Positions 16,220-24,254 of a stretch of 64,000 nucleotides of DNA are shown piece by piece. Position 1 is the first letter of the stretch; each line of letters begins with the position of its first letter. The DNA comes from Polynucleobacter sp. AM-26B4 (GTDB taxonomy: Bacteria > Pseudomonadota > Gammaproteobacteria > Burkholderiales > Burkholderiaceae). The stretch spans positions 248,001 to 312,000 of the forward strand of contig NZ_JACVOT010000001.1 of assembly GCF_018882285.1 (NCBI RefSeq), in the 5' to 3' direction. Below the pieces are notes generated by a model. That model had not been told where the DNA came from. It saw only the letters and a list, made by a program, of their open reading frames with translations, and made no database searches. A program made the translations under genes and the position numbers.

Positions 16220-19200
16220 ACAAACCACTCGCACTCCAAGAAGTCATGATTGACACCAAGTTTCTAGCCAAGCGGCTTGAATCTGAAACGTCTGGCGAGG
16301 TGATGACTGATGTGGCCAGTCGTGGGCGCTATGCCACCGATGCATCCATTTACCAAACCATGCCAGTGGCAGTCTTTGTACCAAAAACTGCAGAAGACAT
16401 TGTTGCAGCAATTCAAATCGCTGCAGATCTTGGTGTTCCTGTTTTACCGCGCGGTGGTGGCACCAGTCAATGTGGTCAAACAACAGGCCCTGCTTTGGTG
16501 ATTGATAACACCAAATATTTCAGAAATATTTTAGATATCAATCTTGAGCAAGGGTATGTGGATGTTCAGCCAGGCATTGTGCTGGATCATCTGAACGCAG
16601 CCCTCAAAAAACACCAAGTTTGGTATCCGGTTGATGTCTCAACCGCAGCACAAGCTACGATTGGTGGTATGGCCGGCAACAACTCTTGCGGCAGCCGCTC
16701 AATTGCCTATGGCAACATGGTTCACAACGTCTTGGGCGTTGATGCTTGGTTAGCCGATGGTCAAGCAGCTTCATTTGGCTTGATGAAAAACGCTACGGGT
16801 AAAGCTTTAGAGCTTGGTCAATTTGTTCAATCATTAGCTCATCAGCATCAAGCAGAGATTGAAGCAAAGTGGCCAAAAGTGATGCGCCGAGTGGCAGGTT
16901 ACAACTTAGACATATTCAATAATCAAAGTGAGCGCCCTTACACGCAAGACGGTCAGGTAAATTTAGCGCACCTCTTGGTGGGTAGCGAAGGCAGCTTGGC
17001 TTATTACAAACAATTGCGCCTTGCACTATCTCCACTACCAAAACATAAAACCTTGGGCGTGGTTAACTTCACCAGCTTCTATGAAGCGATGGACAGCGCA
17101 CAACACATTGTTAAGTTAATGCCTTCTGCCGTTGAATTGGTCGATCGCACCATGATTGATTTATCACGCAGCAACCCTGCATTTAAATCAGTGATTGAAA
17201 CTGCTTTGATTGATGTGGCAGGCAAAACTCCTGAAGCTATTTTGTTGGTGGAGTTCTCTGGTGAAGAGCTTGCCCCTCTAGAGAAAAAAGTCAAAGACTT
17301 GGTCAGCTTGATGGCTGACCTAGGTCACCCTGGCTGCGTGGTAGAAATGATTAACGCAGAGTCTCAAAAAAATTTATGGGAAGTTCGCAAAGCAGGCTTG
17401 AACATCATGATGAGCTTAAAAGGTGATGGTAAGCCAGTGAGCTTCATTGAAGACTGCGCTGTTCCTTTGGAGAGCTTGGCTGAGTACACGCAAGATCTCA
17501 CTGAAGTGTTCTCAAAGTATGGCTCGCGCGGCACATGGTATGCCCATGCATCAGTGGGCACCTTGCACGTTCGCCCGATACTAGACATGCGTCGCGGTGG
17601 CGCGCAGAAGATGCGTGCCATCGCTGAAGAAGCCGCAGCATTGGTGAAGCGCTACAAAGGCGCCTTCAGTGGCGAACACGGTGATGGTATCTGCCGAGGT
17701 GAGTGGATCCAGTGGCAATTTGGTCCGAAGTTAACAGAAGCACTGGGCGAAATCAAACACGCTTTTGACCCAAATAATTTATTCAATCCAGGCAAGATCA
17801 TCAATCCTCCAAAAATGGATGATGAGTCTTTGTTCAGATTCCCTCAAACATACCGTGTAATTCCACTCAAGACCTCCTTGGACTGGTCAAGCTGGGATGT
17901 GCAAAATGATCCAGTGACTGAAAAAACAACAGCGCCTGGAACAGGTGGCGACCCCAGCGGTGGTTTTGCAAAAGCTGTAGAGATGTGTAACAACAATGGT
18001 CATTGCCGCAAATTTGATGCTGGCACCATGTGCCCTAGCTATCGCGTGACCCGTGATGAGAAACACTTGACCAGAGGTCGCGCCAATACATTGCGCTTAG
18101 CCCTATCGAATCAATTAGGTAAAGATGCCTTCTTATCAGAAGATGTCAAAGAAGCTTTTGATTTATGTGTCAGTTGCAAAGGATGCAAGCGAGAGTGCCC
18201 TACTGGCGTTGATATGGCAAAAATGAAGATTGAGTATTTGAGCCATTACAAAAAATCGCATGGCTGGACTCTCAGAGATCGTTTGATTGCTCATTTACCA
18301 CGCTACTCTCATCACATTGCAGCGATCCCTGGTTTGGCATTTATGTTGAACTTAAGGAATACGATTCCTGGCCTGGCCTTTTTAGGCGAAAAGCTCACAC
18401 AGATATCTGCCAAACGCAGTTTGCCAACATGGCGTCGTGACACAGCTTGGCGCTCAATGATCGGCAGCACGGAAGATGCTTTGTTTGCCAGCGCCAAACC
18501 TGTGGTTTTGTGGGCAGACACATTCAACGGTTGCTTTGAAACAGAAAATATCAAAGCGGCCGTCAATGTGCTTGAGGCCAGCGGCTACACCGTTCACATT
18601 CCTCAGAAAAAACAAGGTCACTATTGCTGCGGCAGAACTTATTTGGCCAGCGGGATGGTGGATGAAGCTCGTGCCAGCGCACAAGAATTATTAGATGCTT
18701 TCACGCGCTACACAGATAAAAATATTCCAATCATTGGTTTAGAGCCTTCTTGCATTTTGACTTTGCGCGATGAGTTTTTGGTGATGGGCTTTGGTGATTC
18801 AGCCAAGACCTTGGCCAAAGGCAGTCAGACCTTTGAAGAGTTTTTAGTTTCAGAAGCAACAGCCGGTCGCTTTGCTCCAGAACTAAAAGCTTGTGAGCAA
18901 CAAATCTTGTTGCACGGTCACTGCCACCAAAAGTCATTCGATGCCGTTAAACCAATCATTTCATTACTCAAAATGATTCCACAGGCTCAACCACAATTGA
19001 TTGAGTCTTCATGCTGCGGTATGGCGGGAAGCTTTGGCTATGAGAGTGAGCACCACCAAGTGTCATTGCAAATGGCAGAGATGCAATTACTTCCTGCCAT
19101 TCGCCAAGCACCTGATGCCATCGTCTTGGCAGATGGCTCGAGCTGCCGCCATCAAATCAAAGATGGTGCCGACAGAGAAGCTTTGCACGTGGCCCGTATT

Positions 19201-19221
19201 TTGGAAATGCATTTGAAATAA
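16216..19221 (+). CDS. large FAD-linked oxidase with Fe-S and CCG domains (YdiJ/D-2-hydroxyglutarate dehydrogenase type)
   Basis: A 1001-residue three-part redox enzyme. The N-terminal FAD-binding PCMH domain shows PVLPRGGGTSQCGQTTG and IGGMAGNNSCGSRSI. The FAD-oxidase C-terminal domain follows, with EHGDGICRGEW. Then come two [4Fe-4S] sites, CNNNGHC...C (near residue 590) and CVSCKGCKRECP (near 651), and two CCG repeats (HYCCGRT near 803, SSCCGMAG near 932) as in GlpC and LutA. The architecture matches YdiJ/D-2-HGDH and fused D-lactate or glycolate dehydrogenases. It likely oxidises a D-2-hydroxy acid and passes electrons to the quinone pool. It overlaps gntR by four bases. The substrate cannot be told from the sequence. 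Confidence 0.88.
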   Translation: MNKPLALQEVMIDTKFLAKRLESETSGEVMTDVASRGRYATDASIYQTMPVAVFVPKTAEDIVAAIQIAADLGVPVLPRGGGTSQCGQTTGPALVIDNTKYFRNILDINLEQGYVDVQPGIVLDHLNAALKKHQVWYPVDVSTAAQATIGGMAGNNSCGSRSIAYGNMVHNVLGVDAWLADGQAASFGLMKNATGKALELGQFVQSLAHQHQAEIEAKWPKVMRRVAGYNLDIFNNQSERPYTQDGQVNLAHLLVGSEGSLAYYKQLRLALSPLPKHKTLGVVNFTSFYEAMDSAQHIVKLMPSAVELVDRTMIDLSRSNPAFKSVIETALIDVAGKTPEAILLVEFSGEELAPLEKKVKDLVSLMADLGHPGCVVEMINAESQKNLWEVRKAGLNIMMSLKGDGKPVSFIEDCAVPLESLAEYTQDLTEVFSKYGSRGTWYAHASVGTLHVRPILDMRRGGAQKMRAIAEEAAALVKRYKGAFSGEHGDGICRGEWIQWQFGPKLTEALGEIKHAFDPNNLFNPGKIINPPKMDDESLFRFPQTYRVIPLKTSLDWSSWDVQNDPVTEKTTAPGTGGDPSGGFAKAVEMCNNNGHCRKFDAGTMCPSYRVTRDEKHLTRGRANTLRLALSNQLGKDAFLSEDVKEAFDLCVSCKGCKRECPTGVDMAKMKIEYLSHYKKSHGWTLRDRLIAHLPRYSHHIAAIPGLAFMLNLRNTIPGLAFLGEKLTQISAKRSLPTWRRDTAWRSMIGSTEDALFASAKPVVLWADTFNGCFETENIKAAVNVLEASGYTVHIPQKKQGHYCCGRTYLASGMVDEARASAQELLDAFTRYTDKNIPIIGLEPSCILTLRDEFLVMGFGDSAKTLAKGSQTFEEFLVSEATAGRFAPELKACEQQILLHGHCHQKSFDAVKPIISLLKMIPQAQPQLIESSCCGMAGSFGYESEHHQVSLQMAEMQLLPAIRQAPDAIVLADGSSCRHQIKDGADREALHVARILEMHLK

Positions 19222-19358
19222 GTTTTAGTTTGTTTGTTTGATTTTGTATTGCTGTAAGAGTTTTAATTTTTTGTACTTATGTATTTGTAGTTTGATTTAA
19301 CCAGAAGTAAGGGTAAGTTTTTAGAACTGTAGTCATCATTGTTCAACGAGGAGAGATC

Positions 19359-20345
19359 ATGAACACAAGACGTAAAATCATTGCCACAGCTGTGGCAGCA
19401 CTAACAAGTTCAGTACTGGCATCCCCAGTTTTAGCTCAAGCAGCTTGGCCAACAAAACCAATTCGCTTGGTCGTAGGCTTTGCTCCAGGTGGCGGCACAG
19501 ACATTGTGGCACGCGCATTGGCTCCAAAAATGAGTGAGATCTTGGGTCAAAACATCATCATTGAAAACAGATCAGGTGCTGCTGGCACGATTGGTGCGGA
19601 CATAGTTGCCAAGTCACCAGCAGATGGTTACACATTGTTGATGGGTCACTCAAATTCAAATGCGATCGCCCCATTTGTTTTACCAAAAGTGCCTTTTAAC
19701 GCTGGCACAGATTTCACACCAATCACTTATGTCGGCTATGTACCTAACGTACTAGTTTTACACCCTTCAATTCCAGCAAAAACAGTTCCTGAATTGATCA
19801 GCTTGGCTAAAAACAATCCAGCTCAGATGACTTATGGTTCTTCTGGTATTGGTAGCACACAGCACTTGGCTGGCGCTTTGTTCTCAAAGATCGCTAAAGT
19901 TCAAATGAATCACGTGCCATACAAAGGCAGTGGTCAAGCGATTGTTGACTTAATGGCTGGCCAGATCAATATGAACTTTGATACCTTGCCACCAGTATTG
20001 CCACACATTCGCGCTGGCAAGTTAAAGCCTTTGGCTATTTCAACACCGAAGCGTTTGTCAATTCTTCCAGATGTTCCAACATTTGAAGAAGTAGGCATCA
20101 AAGGTTTTGAAGTGACTAACTGGTACTCAGTGATGGGTCCAAAAAACATGCCTAAAGACATGGTTGCAAAAATTGATGCTGCGGTTCGTGCTGCCATGAA
20201 CGATCCAAAGAACAAAACAACTTTGGATGCGCAAGGTTTGCAAACAGCTGGTCCTCAAACACCAGATGAGTTCTCAGTGTTCTTGAAAGCTGAACTCACC
20301 AAGTACTCAAAGCTTGTTAAAGAGTTGAACGTAAAGGCTGAGTAA
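19359..20345 (+). CDS. Bug family (TctC-like) periplasmic binding protein
   Basis: Periplasmic receptor of the tripartite tricarboxylate transporter family, 328 residues. The signal peptide (MNTRRKIIATAVAALTSSVLA) ends near LAQA, and the mature protein starts with WPTKPIRLVVGFAPGGGTDIVARALA, the typical Bug signature. GAAGTIGADIVAKSPADGYTLL is also characteristic. A strong ribosome site (GAGGAG) precedes the ATG. A 137-base gap separates it from the oxidase gene, and its stop shares one base with the CoA-transferase start. No TctA or TctB membrane genes are nearby, so it is an orphan receptor, as is common in Burkholderiales. The ligand is presumably the carboxylate handled by the neighbouring enzymes. 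Confidence 0.92.
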   Translation: MNTRRKIIATAVAALTSSVLASPVLAQAAWPTKPIRLVVGFAPGGGTDIVARALAPKMSEILGQNIIIENRSGAAGTIGADIVAKSPADGYTLLMGHSNSNAIAPFVLPKVPFNAGTDFTPITYVGYVPNVLVLHPSIPAKTVPELISLAKNNPAQMTYGSSGIGSTQHLAGALFSKIAKVQMNHVPYKGSGQAIVDLMAGQINMNFDTLPPVLPHIRAGKLKPLAISTPKRLSILPDVPTFEEVGIKGFEVTNWYSVMGPKNMPKDMVAKIDAAVRAAMNDPKNKTTLDAQGLQTAGPQTPDEFSVFLKAELTKYSKLVKELNVKAE

Positions 20346-21577
20346 TGACGTCTCCCCAAACTGGAGTAACTTCACGCCCACTGCCCCTGGTGGGCGTGAA
20401 AGTTCTAGACATCAGCCAAGTAATGGCTGGCCCATACACCTGCATGCTATTGGCAGACATGGGGGCTGATGTGATCAAAATAGAACCTCCAGGTTCTGGG
20501 GATCAAACACGGGGCGCGATGGGATTCAAAATGAAAGGCCCAGATAGCATGGGCTTTTTAAACATGAATCGCAATAAACGCAGCATCACGATCAATTTGA
20601 AATCTGATGCGGGCAAAAAAATTCTTTTTGAATTAGTCAAAGATGCCGATATCTTGGTAGAAAACTATCGACCAGGAGTCATGAAAAAGTTAGGCGTTTC
20701 TTACGAAGTTTTAAGCAAAATTAATCCTCGCTTGGTTTATGCCAGCATCTCTGGCTTTGGCCAAAGTGGGCCTTGGGCAGATCGTCCAGGCTTTGACTTG
20801 ATGGCCCAAGCAATGTCAGGCGTGATGGCCATGACAGGCCATGGTGATGGCCGACCTGTTAAAGCAGGCGTACCAGTGGCAGATATCGGGTGCGCACTAT
20901 TTGCCACTTATGGCATTTTGTCTGCTTATATTGGTTCTAAAAATACAGGGCAAGGTCAATACATCGATGCCTCATTGTTTGACTCAGCTTTGGCTTTCTC
21001 GATTTGGGATACCGCTGAGTATTGGGGCACAGGCAAACCCCCTGTTGCTTTGGGCACGGCCAATCGCATGAGCGCACCGTACCAAGCCGTCAAAGCGAAG
21101 AATGAATATTTTGTGATGGGCGCAACCAATAACAAACTTTGGCAAAAGCTATGTGAGATCTTGGGACGCGATGATTTATTCAATGACGCACGTTGCAAAA
21201 CAATCTCCGATCGTTTGGCCAATCGCGAATACATCATCGATGAACTAGAAAAGTCATTTGCGGCTAAAGATGCCGATGTTTGGATTGATGAATTACTGGC
21301 CAAAGGTATTCCAGCAGGTCCTATCTTGGATTACCCAAGAGCTTTTGCCAGTGAGCATGGTCAACATCGAAAAATGAAGATTGAAATAGACCACCCATTA
21401 GAAGGCAAAGTTCCAAATATTGGTTTTGCTGTGAAGATGCAAGGCACCCCACAGCAAGTTCGCCGCCACCCTCCTTTGCTCGGCGAGCACACCCATGAAG
21501 TTTTGCAAGAAGCAGGATTTACTGCTGATCAAATCAAAGCTTTTGAACAAGATGGTGCATTTTCAGTGGAGCAATGA
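20345..21577 (+). CDS. family III CoA-transferase (CaiB/BaiF)
   Basis: Transfers coenzyme A between carboxylic acids. The family opening LPLVGVKVLDISQVMAGPY, ADMGADVIKIEPPGSGDQTRG and the catalytic-aspartate region RPGFDLMAQAMSGVMAMTG are all present. The length of 410 residues is standard. It starts on the stop of the TctC gene (TAATG) and is followed 3 bases later by an enoyl-CoA hydratase. The pair would activate an organic acid and then hydrate or cleave it. The natural acid is not identifiable; citramalate, itaconate, mesaconate and oxalate/formate enzymes belong to the same family. Confidence 0.9.
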   Translation: MTSPQTGVTSRPLPLVGVKVLDISQVMAGPYTCMLLADMGADVIKIEPPGSGDQTRGAMGFKMKGPDSMGFLNMNRNKRSITINLKSDAGKKILFELVKDADILVENYRPGVMKKLGVSYEVLSKINPRLVYASISGFGQSGPWADRPGFDLMAQAMSGVMAMTGHGDGRPVKAGVPVADIGCALFATYGILSAYIGSKNTGQGQYIDASLFDSALAFSIWDTAEYWGTGKPPVALGTANRMSAPYQAVKAKNEYFVMGATNNKLWQKLCEILGRDDLFNDARCKTISDRLANREYIIDELEKSFAAKDADVWIDELLAKGIPAGPILDYPRAFASEHGQHRKMKIEIDHPLEGKVPNIGFAVKMQGTPQQVRRHPPLLGEHTHEVLQEAGFTADQIKAFEQDGAFSVEQ

Positions 21578-21580
21578 TTC

Positions 21581-22384
21581 GTGAGCGATACAAAGACAGT
21601 TAACCCGGATGCATCAGGAAAAGTTCATCTAAAGATTGATGATGCGATTGCGTGGGTGTCTTTTGATCGCCCTGCCGCCAGAAATGCCATGACCTGGTCG
21701 ATGTACAGTGACCTCAAAGCAATTTGCGAAAAACTTCATACAGACAAAACCATTAAAGCTGTCATCTTGCGCGGTGTTGGTGGCCAATCATTTGTATCAG
21801 GCACTGATATTGAACAATTCAAATCATTCCAAGATGGTCAGGATGGCATTGACTACGAAGCCTTGATTGATCTTCACATTGATGCTTTAGAACAACTGCC
21901 CATGCCAACCATTGCGATCATTGATGGCTTGGCCGTTGGTGGCGGTCTAGCGATTGCAACTGCTTGTGATTTTAGGATTTCCAATCAAAGTGCCCGCTTT
22001 GGTGCACCCATTGCAAAGACAGTGGGTAATTGTTTATCGCCAACCAATATTGCCAGGCTGATGGCCCACTTAGGCATCCCAACGCTCAAAAGAATGTTGC
22101 TGTTGGCTGAACTGATCAATGCAGATGAGTTGCTCGCTTCTGGCTATATTCATACTGTGGCAGACAGCACAGAACTTGAATCAATCGCTAAAGCAATGGC
22201 TGAAAAAGTCGTGCATTTAGCACCTTTGACCATCCGCTCATCCAAGTTGACAATCAGTCGAATCCATCAACATCAATTACCTGACTGCGATGATTTGATC
22301 AAAGCCTGCTATGGCAGCTCTGATTTCAAGGAAGGTGTTCAAGCGTTTGGTGAAAAAAGACCGCCTCGTTGGCAAGGGTCTTGA
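21581..22384 (+). CDS. enoyl-CoA hydratase/isomerase family protein
   Basis: A crotonase-fold enzyme of 267 residues. The N-terminal RPAARNAMTWSMYSDL, the oxyanion-hole segment GQSFVSGTDIEQF and the second one IIDGLAVGGGLAIATACDFRI match the family. The usual catalytic Glu pair is not obvious at GNCLSPTNIARL, so it could be a lyase, isomerase or hydrolase rather than a plain hydratase. It starts with GTG 3 bases after the CoA-transferase stop and is the last gene of this operon. It converges on the Rrf2 gene across a 12-bp palindrome (GCTTAATTAAGC, 22385-22396). Confidence 0.87.
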   Translation: MSDTKTVNPDASGKVHLKIDDAIAWVSFDRPAARNAMTWSMYSDLKAICEKLHTDKTIKAVILRGVGGQSFVSGTDIEQFKSFQDGQDGIDYEALIDLHIDALEQLPMPTIAIIDGLAVGGGLAIATACDFRISNQSARFGAPIAKTVGNCLSPTNIARLMAHLGIPTLKRMLLLAELINADELLASGYIHTVADSTELESIAKAMAEKVVHLAPLTIRSSKLTISRIHQHQLPDCDDLIKACYGSSDFKEGVQAFGEKRPPRWQGS

Positions 22385-22390
22385 GCTTAA

Positions 22391-22966
22391 TTAAGCCGTT
22401 TTCTTTTTCTTGAGTAAATAAGATCCCCAGTTAAACACTGAGCTCACGATTGGTTGTTTCTTCACTTTTGCACGTGGACTGGCTTTGACCTCGGCTGACT
22501 TGGTGATTTTTTTCTTGCTTTGAACTTGTACTGACTGCTCAAACTGCTTTTTGCCAGATCTAACACCAGCAGCAATTTTCTTGGCAGTCTCTGGATCAAG
22601 CAATGACAACAGAGTCACGGAGTTCATGTAACCCAACATTTCTTGATGCAAGGTATCCCACAGAGCATGGCAAGCCAATTGCTGATCTTGTTGCTCTGGC
22701 ATGATGCCATCCACAGCCATGATAATTTGACCCACAGAAATCTCATCAGGATTTCTGGCAAGTGTGTATCCGCCGCCTGGACCTCTCATGCTGTCGACCA
22801 AACCTGCTTGACGCAACTTGGCAAACAATTGCTCCAAATAGCTCAAAGAAACATTTTGTCTTGAACTAATCGAAGCCAAAGTTTGGCTGGGCTGATCACT
22901 CGCGAAATGATTCGCTAAATCAACCATGGCAATAACGGCGTAACGACCTTTGGTAGCAACTCTCAT
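22391..22966 (-). CDS. IscR-like Rrf2 family regulator with degenerate cluster site
   Basis: A 191-residue Rrf2 regulator. The winged helix (MRVATKGRYAVIAMVDLA, then ISLSYLEQLF-like NVSLSYLEQLFAKLRQAGLV and RGPGGGY) is very close to IscR. In IscR three cysteines and a histidine bind a [2Fe-2S] cluster; here the matching stretch MPEQQDQQLACHALW keeps the histidine but has only one cysteine, shifted by two positions. A 60-residue lysine-rich tail (KSKKKITKSAEVK and similar) extends the protein beyond IscR length. It may bind DNA without a cluster or use a different one. It is monocistronic; no isc genes are nearby. Confidence 0.88.
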   Translation of the reverse strand: MRVATKGRYAVIAMVDLANHFASDQPSQTLASISSRQNVSLSYLEQLFAKLRQAGLVDSMRGPGGGYTLARNPDEISVGQIIMAVDGIMPEQQDQQLACHALWDTLHQEMLGYMNSVTLLSLLDPETAKKIAAGVRSGKKQFEQSVQVQSKKKITKSAEVKASPRAKVKKQPIVSSVFNWGSYLLKKKKTA

Positions 22967-23087
22967 AGTTCTAATCTAGCATAAATTATTGATTTAAATA
23001 AATTCCCCAAAAAAACATAAATTTCCCTTCAATTTTTAGGTTATTTTCAATAAATCAGTTCTGCGCTCCAGAAGCGCCATTAATAGC

Positions 23088-23480
23088 TCAAGCTTTTTTA
23101 TATGTGACTGCAGCAATCAGCAAGCTGACCCAAGCTGAAATCAGCATGAAACCCCCTAAAGGCGTGACCACCCCCACCCTCCAGGCGCTGAGTGTTAGCA
23201 AATATAAGCTACCAGAAAACAAAACGGTTCCCACGACCATCAAGCTGGCTGATATCAATAAAGCTTTTGAGGCAATCGACTGGCTCAATAAAGCCACAAT
23301 GCCCAAAAGCGCTAATGCATGAATTAATTGATATAAAACAGCGGTTTGGAATACATTCAATAAATAAGGGCTCAATTGTTGGGATAAAGCATGTGCGCCA
23401 TAAGCACCCGCAGCGACCCCGGTTGCCCCAAAAATACCCACAAAAACTAAAAAGACTCTTGGTGCACGGCTCATATTCAT
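23088..23480 (-). CDS. DUF423 family membrane protein
   Basis: A 130-residue inner-membrane protein of the DUF423 (YgdD-like) family with four hydrophobic segments. The signature GATGVAAGAYGAHAL near the N-terminus and FQTAVLYQLIHALALL in the second helix are typical; SGSLYLLTLS and TPLGGFMLISAW close the protein. The start has AGGA 8 bases upstream. It stands alone between the Rrf2 gene and the cytochrome gene, divergent from the latter. The function of the family is not known. Confidence 0.88.
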   Translation of the reverse strand: MNMSRAPRVFLVFVGIFGATGVAAGAYGAHALSQQLSPYLLNVFQTAVLYQLIHALALLGIVALLSQSIASKALLISASLMVVGTVLFSGSLYLLTLSAWRVGVVTPLGGFMLISAWVSLLIAAVTYKKA

Positions 23481-23705
23481 TCTGCTTTCCTGAAAATCAT
23501 GGGTTAATTGTTGCCATCATACTGGTCTTATTCTGCTCTGGAATGACTTAGATCATTTGTTCATCAATGTCCCAAAATTGCTCTGAATAATCTCGATAAA
23601 TCTCAATTTAATTAATCATGCGAAAAGTAAAATCTTTAGCTAAAATAACGCTCAAGGCGCTAATTACTTAGTGGTTTTATCTAACTACCAAGTATGAATG
23701 CCCCC

Positions 23706-23734
23706 TTAACTATTTGAAGCAGGCTTTCTATACT
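23706..23734 (+). promoter_or_regulatory. sigma-70-type promoter of the cytochrome c gene
   Basis: TTAACT (23706-23711) and TATACT (23729-23734) are spaced by 17 bases, and lie 43 bases before the ATG of the cytochrome gene. Just upstream there is an imperfect inverted repeat (ACTTAGTGGTT and AACTACCAAGT, about 23668-23695) that could be an operator. The rest of the 296-base gap 23481-23776 shows nothing else I can name. Confidence 0.6.
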
Positions 23735-23776
23735 TCTCATGGGTGAGGTTGTTTTGTAACCAATTGGAGAGAACAC

Positions 23777-24085
23777 ATGAAATTGATTAGCGCATTAGTT
23801 GCATCAGCATTGATGGTATCTGCACCAGCATTTGCTTCAAAAGAAATCGCCAGCAAAAATGCTTGTATGGGTTGCCACGCTGTAGACAAAAAAGTAGTTG
23901 GCCCTGCTTACAAAGATATCGCTGCTAAATACAAAGGTCAAGCTGACGCTGTTGACAAATTGGCTAAGAAAGTTAAAGCCGGTGGTTCAGGTGTTTGGGG
24001 TCCAATCCCAATGCCAGCAAACGCTACAATCAGTGAAGCTGATGCTAAGACAGTTGTTAAATGGATTTTGGACGGCGCTAAGTAA
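23777..24085 (+). CDS. class I cytochrome c (c551/c552 type)
   Basis: A small periplasmic electron carrier of 102 residues. The signal peptide ends at FAS, and the heme site is Cys30-Met-Gly-Cys33-His34 with the distal methionine in WGPIPMPAN (Met79), as in cytochrome c551. The strong ribosome site GGAGAG stands 7 bases before the ATG. It is monocistronic, with a good promoter and a strong terminator. It probably feeds a terminal oxidase or a denitrification/peroxidase enzyme encoded elsewhere. Confidence 0.93.
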   Translation: MKLISALVASALMVSAPAFASKEIASKNACMGCHAVDKKVVGPAYKDIAAKYKGQADAVDKLAKKVKAGGSGVWGPIPMPANATISEADAKTVVKWILDGAK

Positions 24086-24107
24086 TTTCTTAGCATCATC
24101 CACTGAG

Positions 24108-24138
24108 AATGGCTGGTTTTTAACCAGCCATTTTTTTT
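24108..24138 (+). terminator. intrinsic terminator of the cytochrome c gene
   Basis: An 11-bp perfect stem (AATGGCTGGTT / AACCAGCCATT) with a 3-base loop is followed by six T, 23 bases after the stop codon. Confidence 0.95.
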
Positions 24139-24254
24139 GGAAAAAATAACCTTAATGGGTCGTGATTGATTGTTAATCATCAGTTATTAAAAGAATATAA
24201 CTAATAGCTGAGTGATAGTATTACTCAATCCAATTAATCTCAAAGAGCTCAGGT

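Noticed and set aside
22385-22396. GCTTAATTAAGC palindrome between ECH and Rrf2 genes as a terminator
   Set aside because: It has no loop-forming spacer and is AT-rich, so stem stability would be low; listed only as a palindrome.
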